The notes under the pieces are model-generated. The model did not search any database. It worked only from the letters and a program-made list of their open reading frames with translations, and had not been told where the DNA came from. A stretch of DNA of 64,000 nucleotides from UMGS1484 sp045593325. Lineage in GTDB: Bacteria > Bacillota > Clostridia > Oscillospirales > Acutalibacteraceae. The stretch is from assembly GCA_045593325.1 (NCBI GenBank), contig JAZNWL010000008.1, positions 8,928 through 72,927 of the forward strand, read 5' to 3'. Of the stretch, positions 59,468-64,000 are shown piece after piece (position 1 is the stretch's first letter; every line of letters begins with the position of its first letter). Both the position numbers and the translations under genes were made by a program.

Positions 59468-59496
59468 ATTTTACCCAAAGTATGGGCAATAGTCAA
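59468..59496 (-). promoter_or_regulatory. Promoter of the DUF1292 gene
   Basis: Minus-strand TTGACT (59491-59496), 17 bases, TAAAAT (59468-59473). May also feed the 6S RNA. Confidence 0.6.
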
Positions 59497-59581
59497 TAGA
59501 AATTTCAAGGGGAATGTATCACCTTATACTTTTTGCAACCTATTAACGCTGTAATTTGTTTCATGTTTTATAGATTTACAC

Positions 59582-60637
59582 CTATGCTCCTGTGCCGTTA
59601 TCGGTGATTTGGCGTTTTACGTGGCCCGGGCTTTCCACAACTTGGTAGCCCGCCTCTTGCACTTCTTGTTTTAACAGTGCCAGCCCTTCGGCGGATTCGG
59701 CGTCGGTGCCGATCTTATCTTCATACAGGGTATAGAGTTTCCGTTTTTCCAGGGGGGACACGTTGGGCATCACCACGTTTGCCCCGGCTTTCAGCCCCAG
59801 GGTGCGCCCTTGTGGGTGCAAAGTACCCAAAGCGGTGGTGGCGGGGAGAAGAGCATGGGGGAACAACAGGCGCAGAATAGAAAGCAGCCGCAGGGTGGTA
59901 TGCAGATCCCCTTTGGGATAGGTGGCAAAGGGGGTGGCGTGGTGAGGCAGGAAGGGACCGATGCCGATCATATCCGGGTCCAGTTCCTGCAAAAACCGCA
60001 GATCTTCCACCAAATTTTCGGTGGTCTGGAAGGGAGAGCCCACCATAAAGCCCGCTCCCACCTGAAAGCCGATGTCTTTTAAATCAAACAGGCATCGTTT
60101 TCGCTCTTTCAGGGTAAGGGGTTCGGGGTGAAGTTTGCTGTAATGGTGTGCATTGGCGGTTTCGTGGCGCAAAAGATACCGATTTGCCCCTGCATCATAC
60201 AATGCTTTATAACTTTCTTTGGATTTTTCCCCCAAAGACAGGGTAATGGCGCAGTCGGGGTAAGTTTCCCGTATGCGGGACACCAGGGAGCACATCAGAG
60301 CGTCGGTATAAAAGGGGTCTTCCCCGCCCTGAATCACAAAGGTACGAAAACCCAGACGGTACCCCTGCTCACAACAGGAAAGAACGTCATCCCGGTTCAG
60401 GCGGTATCGGGCAACTTCTTTGTTTTCGCAACGGATCCCGCAATAATAACAGTTGTTTTTACACACGTTGGTCAGCTCGATCAGGGCGCGGATATACACG
60501 TCGGTGCCGTACACCTGCCGACGGACCTCATCCGCCGCCTGTGCTAAAGAAAGGGTGGCATCCTCACAGGTGATGAGATGGGAAAGCACCTCATCCGAAG
60601 CGTTTTTTTGTTGTGCCAACTGTAAAACTTCTTCCAC
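59582..60637 (-). CDS. hydE: [FeFe]-hydrogenase H-cluster radical SAM maturase HydE
   Basis: A 351-residue radical-SAM enzyme that helps build the diiron subcluster of [FeFe] hydrogenase. It has NVCKNNCYYCGIRCEN (Cys-x3-Cys-x2-Cys), RYRLNRDDVLSCCEQGY, FVIQGGEDPFYTD, LRHETANAHHYSKLHP and GFMVGSPFQTTENLVED. The start is taken as GTG at 60637, eight bases after GGAGG; the family length fits. hydF and hydG are not nearby. Its last residues (ITDNGTG) are encoded by a copy of the 3'-flanking motif (GATAACGGCACAGGAGC). Confidence 0.93.
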   Translation of the reverse strand: MEEVLQLAQQKNASDEVLSHLITCEDATLSLAQAADEVRRQVYGTDVYIRALIELTNVCKNNCYYCGIRCENKEVARYRLNRDDVLSCCEQGYRLGFRTFVIQGGEDPFYTDALMCSLVSRIRETYPDCAITLSLGEKSKESYKALYDAGANRYLLRHETANAHHYSKLHPEPLTLKERKRCLFDLKDIGFQVGAGFMVGSPFQTTENLVEDLRFLQELDPDMIGIGPFLPHHATPFATYPKGDLHTTLRLLSILRLLFPHALLPATTALGTLHPQGRTLGLKAGANVVMPNVSPLEKRKLYTLYEDKIGTDAESAEGLALLKQEVQEAGYQVVESPGHVKRQITDNGTGA

Positions 60638-60694
60638 AGTCTTCCCCTCCTTTGCTTTTTGTATTTTACCACAGTTTCCCTGGGTACGCAACCC

Positions 60695-60723
60695 TTGACA
60701 GGAAAAATTGAGGATGGTACAAT
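60695..60723 (+). promoter_or_regulatory. Promoter of cysK
   Basis: TTGACA (60695-60700), 17 bases, TACAAT (60718-60723), 35 bases before the ATG. Confidence 0.8.
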
Positions 60724-60757
60724 ACTCTTATCTTGCACCGAAAGGACGAAAACTTTC

Positions 60758-61690
60758 ATGAAATTTTTTAACAACGCGTCGTCACTCATCGGCAACACCC
60801 CCCTGCTGAACTGTGAGGCGTATACCCATAAAAATCAAGTCGATATCACCCTGTTTGCCAAGTTGGAAGGGTGGAATCCCGGGGGCAGTGCCAAAGATCG
60901 GGTGGCGCTTTTCATGATGGAAGATGCCGAAAAACGGGGACTTCTTACCCCCGGCGGCACCATGATCGAACCCACCAGCGGCAACACGGGAATCGGCCTT
61001 GCCATGGTGGGTCGGATGAAGGGCTACCAGGTGATTCTCACCATGCCTGACAGCATGAGCAAAGAGCGCCGGGATCTGCTGGGCGCCTACGGGGCCCGGT
61101 TGGTGCTGACCCCCGGGGCAGAAGGCATGGCAGGCGCCATTGCCAAGGCAGAAGAACTGCATAAGCAGATTCCCGGGAGTTTCATTCCCTCTCAATTTGA
61201 CAACCCTGCCAACCCCCGCGCCCATTATGAAACCACCGGCCCTGAAATCTGGCGGGACAGCGAGGGAAAGGTTGACCTGTTGATTGCGGGCATTGGCACC
61301 GGGGGCACCCTGTCGGGAGTGGGGCAATATTTAAAGGAGCAAGACCCAAACATCCGGATCGTTGGGGTGGAACCTGCCGAGTCCCCGCTGATCACCCGGG
61401 GGACTGCCGGCCCTCACGGGATCCAGGGCATCGGCGCCAATTTTATTCCCAAAAACCTGAATCGGGACGTGGTGGACCTGGTGATGGACGTACCCACCAA
61501 GGCTGCCATGGCAGCCGCCCGGGATTTTGCCCGAACCCAAGGAATTTTAGTGGGCATTTCTTCGGGAGCGGTGTTAAGCGCCGCTTTGAACCTTGCCAAA
61601 CTTCCCCCCTATCAAGGAAAACGGATGGTGGTTTTACTGCCTGACCGGGGAGAACGGTATCTTTCCACCGGATTGTTCGACGAAATTTAA
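60758..61690 (+). CDS. cysK: Cysteine synthase (O-acetylserine sulfhydrylase)
   Basis: PLP enzyme that makes cysteine from O-acetylserine and sulfide. The 310 residues have IGNTPLL, the PLP lysine in NPGGSAKDRVA, the substrate loop EPTSGNTGIGLA, PSQFDNPANPRAHYETTGPEI and GIGTGGTLSGVG, and the C-terminal GISSGAVL. ATG at 60758 follows AAAGGA; the longer upstream frame contains the promoter. The serine in SAKDR favours CysK over cystathionine beta-synthase. Confidence 0.95.
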   Translation: MKFFNNASSLIGNTPLLNCEAYTHKNQVDITLFAKLEGWNPGGSAKDRVALFMMEDAEKRGLLTPGGTMIEPTSGNTGIGLAMVGRMKGYQVILTMPDSMSKERRDLLGAYGARLVLTPGAEGMAGAIAKAEELHKQIPGSFIPSQFDNPANPRAHYETTGPEIWRDSEGKVDLLIAGIGTGGTLSGVGQYLKEQDPNIRIVGVEPAESPLITRGTAGPHGIQGIGANFIPKNLNRDVVDLVMDVPTKAAMAAARDFARTQGILVGISSGAVLSAALNLAKLPPYQGKRMVVLLPDRGERYLSTGLFDEI

Positions 61691-61816
61691 CCTAAATTTT
61701 ACAAAACCCCTCTTCCCTTTTTCTGTAAAATAGAGTATGATTAGAACAAATTGAACGGTTTTGTCACATTTGAAACGCAACAAAATGGAAAATCATGATA
61801 GATGGGAGAAAAATTT

Positions 61817-63598
61817 ATGAGTGCCAACGATATTATCACGATGATTTCTCTTCTTTGCGGCGGTCTTGCCTTTTTTATGTACGGCATGAACGTCATGTCC
61901 TCAGGTCTGGAAAAAATGGCCGGGGGCAAGCTGGAAGGTATGCTTCGCAAAGCTACATCCAATCCTTTTAAAAGTTTAGGTCTTGGCGCCGGGATCACCA
62001 TTGCCATTCAATCCTCCTCTGCCGTAACGGTTATGTTGGTGGGTCTGGTAAACTCGGGCATTATGGTGCTGGGTCAAACCATCGGGGTGATCATGGGTTC
62101 CAACATCGGTACCACCCTCACCGCCTGGATTCTGGCGTTTAACGGTACCGACACCGAAGGAAATCCCTTCCTTACCCTTTTAAAACCCGAGGTTTTTGCC
62201 TTGGTATTTGCTTTGGTGGGCATCGCCGTTACCATGTTCTCCAAAAAAGAAAAACACCATTCCATTGCTTACATTGTGGTGGGTTTTGCTGTTTTGATCT
62301 ACGGTATGGAAATGATGGGGGACGCCATGAAACCCTTCCGGGATGTTGACGAAGCCACCTTTTCCCAAGTATTGGAATTCTTTAAAAATCCTTTGGTGGG
62401 GGTTGCCGTGGGTGCCATTTTCACCGGGGTGATTCAAAGTTCCGCCGCTTCCATTGGGATTTTGATGACCTTTGCTGCCATTCCCAATATGAATATTACC
62501 TTTGCCATGGTCATTCCCATTGTTATGGGTCAGAACATCGGTACCTGTGTCACCGCTTTGATTTCCAGCATTGGGGTAACCAAAAATGCCAAACGGGTTG
62601 CGGTTGTACATATTTTGTTCAACATTATCGGCACGGCGATATTCCTTTCCCTGTACTTGATTGCCGACAGTATGATTGGCTTTGCTTTCAGCGACATGCG
62701 GGTTGACGGATTCGGCATTTCTTTAGTACATACCATCTTTAACGTTTGCGCAACAATTTTGCTGATGCCCTTCTCCAAGTGGTTGGAAAAAGCCGCCAAC
62801 GTACTGGTGAAAGACGGGGAAGAAAAAGAAACCCTGGCCTTTATCGACGCACGGTTGTTGGCTACTCCTTCGGTTGCCATTGCCGAATGTGACCGCAAGA
62901 CCACCGAAATGGCTAAAATCGCCCAAAAGACTTTGCGCAACGCCATAGGGCTGATTTGGGAATACGACCAAGATCTTGCCAAAAAGGTTGCCAAAGAGGA
63001 AGACCAACTGGACTTCTACGAAGACAAATTGGGCACCTGCCTGGTGCAACTTTCCTCCCGGGCCCTTTCGGATGCTGACAGTACGCGGGTTGCCAAACAA
63101 CTCCACACCATTGGGGACTTTGAACGCATCGGCGACCATGCCGTAAACCTGCTGAAGACGGCCGAAGAAATTCACGAAAAACAGGTTAGTTTCTCTGCCC
63201 AGGCTGTGGCGGAACTGAAAGTGGTGACCGATGCCATCACCGAAATCGTGGGGCTGACGGTGGACTCCTTCGCCGGGGAAGACCTGGAACTGGCAACACG
63301 GGTGGAACCCCTGGAACAATGGATCGACCATTTAATCGGGGAAGTGAAAGCCCGTCATATTGAACGGTTGCAAACCGGGAAATGTACCATTCAAATGGGC
63401 TTTATCCTTTCGGATATTCTCAACAACTATGAACGCATTTCCGACCACTGCTCCAACATTGCCGTTGCCCTGATTGAAACCAAGCAAAACGCTTATGAAG
63501 CCCATGAATACTTAAACGGAGTGAAACAAGCCGGGGATCCGGAATTTGAAGCAGCGTATCTCTCTTATAAAAATAAATATTCTGTAAAATCTATTTAA
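61817..63598 (+). CDS. Na+/phosphate cotransporter family protein with PhoU-like domain
   Basis: A 593-residue protein: ~300 residues with eight or so membrane segments in two inverted halves, each with the QSSSA(V/A) motif of NptA/type II Na/Pi transporters (AIQSSSAVTVMLVGLV; VIQSSAASIGILM, plus GSNIGTTLTAW and GQNIGTCVTAL), then a cytoplasmic PhoU-like helical domain (IGDFERIGDHAVNLL; ERISDHCSNIAVAL). It likely imports or exports phosphate with Na+. ATG at 61817 is preferred over 61802 because GGGAG lies ten bases before it. Confidence 0.93.
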   Translation: MSANDIITMISLLCGGLAFFMYGMNVMSSGLEKMAGGKLEGMLRKATSNPFKSLGLGAGITIAIQSSSAVTVMLVGLVNSGIMVLGQTIGVIMGSNIGTTLTAWILAFNGTDTEGNPFLTLLKPEVFALVFALVGIAVTMFSKKEKHHSIAYIVVGFAVLIYGMEMMGDAMKPFRDVDEATFSQVLEFFKNPLVGVAVGAIFTGVIQSSAASIGILMTFAAIPNMNITFAMVIPIVMGQNIGTCVTALISSIGVTKNAKRVAVVHILFNIIGTAIFLSLYLIADSMIGFAFSDMRVDGFGISLVHTIFNVCATILLMPFSKWLEKAANVLVKDGEEKETLAFIDARLLATPSVAIAECDRKTTEMAKIAQKTLRNAIGLIWEYDQDLAKKVAKEEDQLDFYEDKLGTCLVQLSSRALSDADSTRVAKQLHTIGDFERIGDHAVNLLKTAEEIHEKQVSFSAQAVAELKVVTDAITEIVGLTVDSFAGEDLELATRVEPLEQWIDHLIGEVKARHIERLQTGKCTIQMGFILSDILNNYERISDHCSNIAVALIETKQNAYEAHEYLNGVKQAGDPEFEAAYLSYKNKYSVKSI

Positions 63599-63628
63599 CG
63601 TAGGGAACAATAGAAATAGAATAAAGTA

Positions 63629-63677
63629 AGATGCCTTGTAACGGGAAGACGGTTACAAGGCATCTTTCATTTCTTTT
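63629..63677 (+). terminator. Terminator of the Na/Pi cotransporter gene
   Basis: AGATGCCTTGTAAC and GTTACAAGGCATCT form a perfect 14-bp stem followed by TTTCATTTCTTTT. Confidence 0.9.
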
Positions 63678-63708
63678 GCCAAAGGGCCAAAGTTTTTATA
63701 AAAAAGTG

Positions 63709-63737
63709 TTGACAACCAGGAAGATTGTGGGTATAAT
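63709..63737 (+). promoter_or_regulatory. Promoter of tRNA-Ser
   Basis: TTGACA (63709-63714), 17 bases, TATAAT (63732-63737), 34 bases before the tRNA. Confidence 0.85.
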
Positions 63738-63771
63738 ACATAGGCAAGAGCAAATAAAACCGCTTACCAAT

Positions 63772-63862
63772 GGAGAAGTACTCAAGTTGGTGACGAGGCG
63801 CCCCTGCTAAGGGCGTAGGTCGGGTAACCGGCGCGAGGGTTCGAGTCCCTCCTTCTCCGCCA
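63772..63862 (+). tRNA. tRNA-Ser (anticodon GCT)
   Basis: Acceptor GGAGAAG/CTTCTCC, D-loop, anticodon loop CTGCTAA (GCT), long variable arm (GTAGGTCGGGTAACCGGCGC) typical of class II tRNAs, T-arm GAGGGTTCGAGTCCCTC, discriminator G and an encoded CCA end. 91 bases. Confidence 0.96.
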
Positions 63863-63867
63863 TCAAA

Positions 63868-63925
63868 GGGCAATGAAAAAGATATTGCCCAAGAAACCCC
63901 CGATTTTATCGGGGGTTTCGCCGTT
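63868..63925 (+). terminator. Two hairpins behind tRNA-Ser
   Basis: GGGCAAT/ATTGCCC (63868-63890) and GAAACCCCCGAT/ATCGGGGGTTTC (63893-63919). The second is a strong stem and the likely terminator, although the T-run behind it is short. Nothing further is recognised to the window end. Confidence 0.7.
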
Positions 63926-64000
63926 TCTACGGTCGAAATTTTTACAAGCGATTTTGTAGATGTGAAAAAGGTATTTTTCCCTTTCTGTAGTGAGCCGAAC

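Noticed and set aside
63667..63873. Minus-strand frame opposite tRNA-Ser
   Set aside because: It is the reverse complement of the tRNA and its promoter; such GEGGTRTLAP-type frames are familiar artefacts of tRNA genes.

Overview
The window reads as the chromosome of a spore-forming, anaerobic Firmicute of the class Clostridia, most like an Oscillospiraceae/Ruminococcaceae gut bacterium. The signs are a YunB-type sporulation gene, RemA, a PASTA kinase with its PP2C phosphatase, the gene order yloC-remA-gmk-rpoZ-priA-def-fmt-yugP-rsmB-rlmN-prpC-prkC-rsgA, an [FeFe]-hydrogenase maturase (HydE), and several secreted proteins with dockerin domains. Base composition is near 50% GC, except for a more AT-rich island at about 54.0-57.8 kb. 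Strong promoters (TTGACA, 17 bases, TATAAT) and rho-independent terminators are easy to find. The species-level origin is inference.

Layout. 0-11.5 kb: yunB (partial), rsmE, an RNA m5C methyltransferase, mnmG, murC, acpP, luxS, mtnN, a GH38 alpha-mannosidase, a CBS-domain protein and meso-DAP dehydrogenase. 11.7-24.3 kb: one long minus-strand housekeeping operon for translation, nucleotide and signalling functions, driven by a promoter at 24.37 kb. 24.5-27.6 kb: a polyprenyl-phosphate sugar transferase followed by a two-gene polysaccharide/teichoic-acid ABC exporter. 27.6-39.0 kb: an arginine operon, argG-argH-[amino-acid ABC transporter]-argF-carA-carB, with a candidate ArgR operator in front and a terminator behind. 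39-42 kb: a DUF2752 protein, a zinc-ribbon/DUF4190 protein and a CotH-dockerin protein. 42.3-54.0 kb: a carbohydrate-related locus with an acyltransferase, a GH42-like protein, three paralogous glycosidase-like proteins (two secreted with dockerins, one of these also carrying two nuclease/phosphatase-fold domains) and a divergent AraC regulator. 54.0-59.0 kb: an island with a broken serine recombinase, a Fic protein, DUF6809, a lipoprotein, tRNA-Pro with a repeat array on its 5' side, and 6S RNA. 59-64 kb: DUF1292 protein, HydE, cysteine synthase, a Na/Pi cotransporter and tRNA-Ser.

The most unusual system is the arginine-operon carbamoyl-phosphate synthetase. CarA has lost both the catalytic Cys (now Asp244) and His (now Gln327) of its glutaminase site, which predicts an ammonia-dependent enzyme. 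CarB is fused in frame at residue ~1069 to a complete diaminopimelate-epimerase fold, in which the first catalytic Cys is Ala and a Cys sits three residues later. The same window encodes a Ddh that makes meso-DAP without an epimerase. A second unexplained signal is a family of 3'-flanking elements: a ~25-30 base motif just after stop codons, and in two copies an equally spaced hairpin whose stem bases covary. Third is the dockerin/glycosidase/EEP multidomain protein and its co-regulated paralogues.
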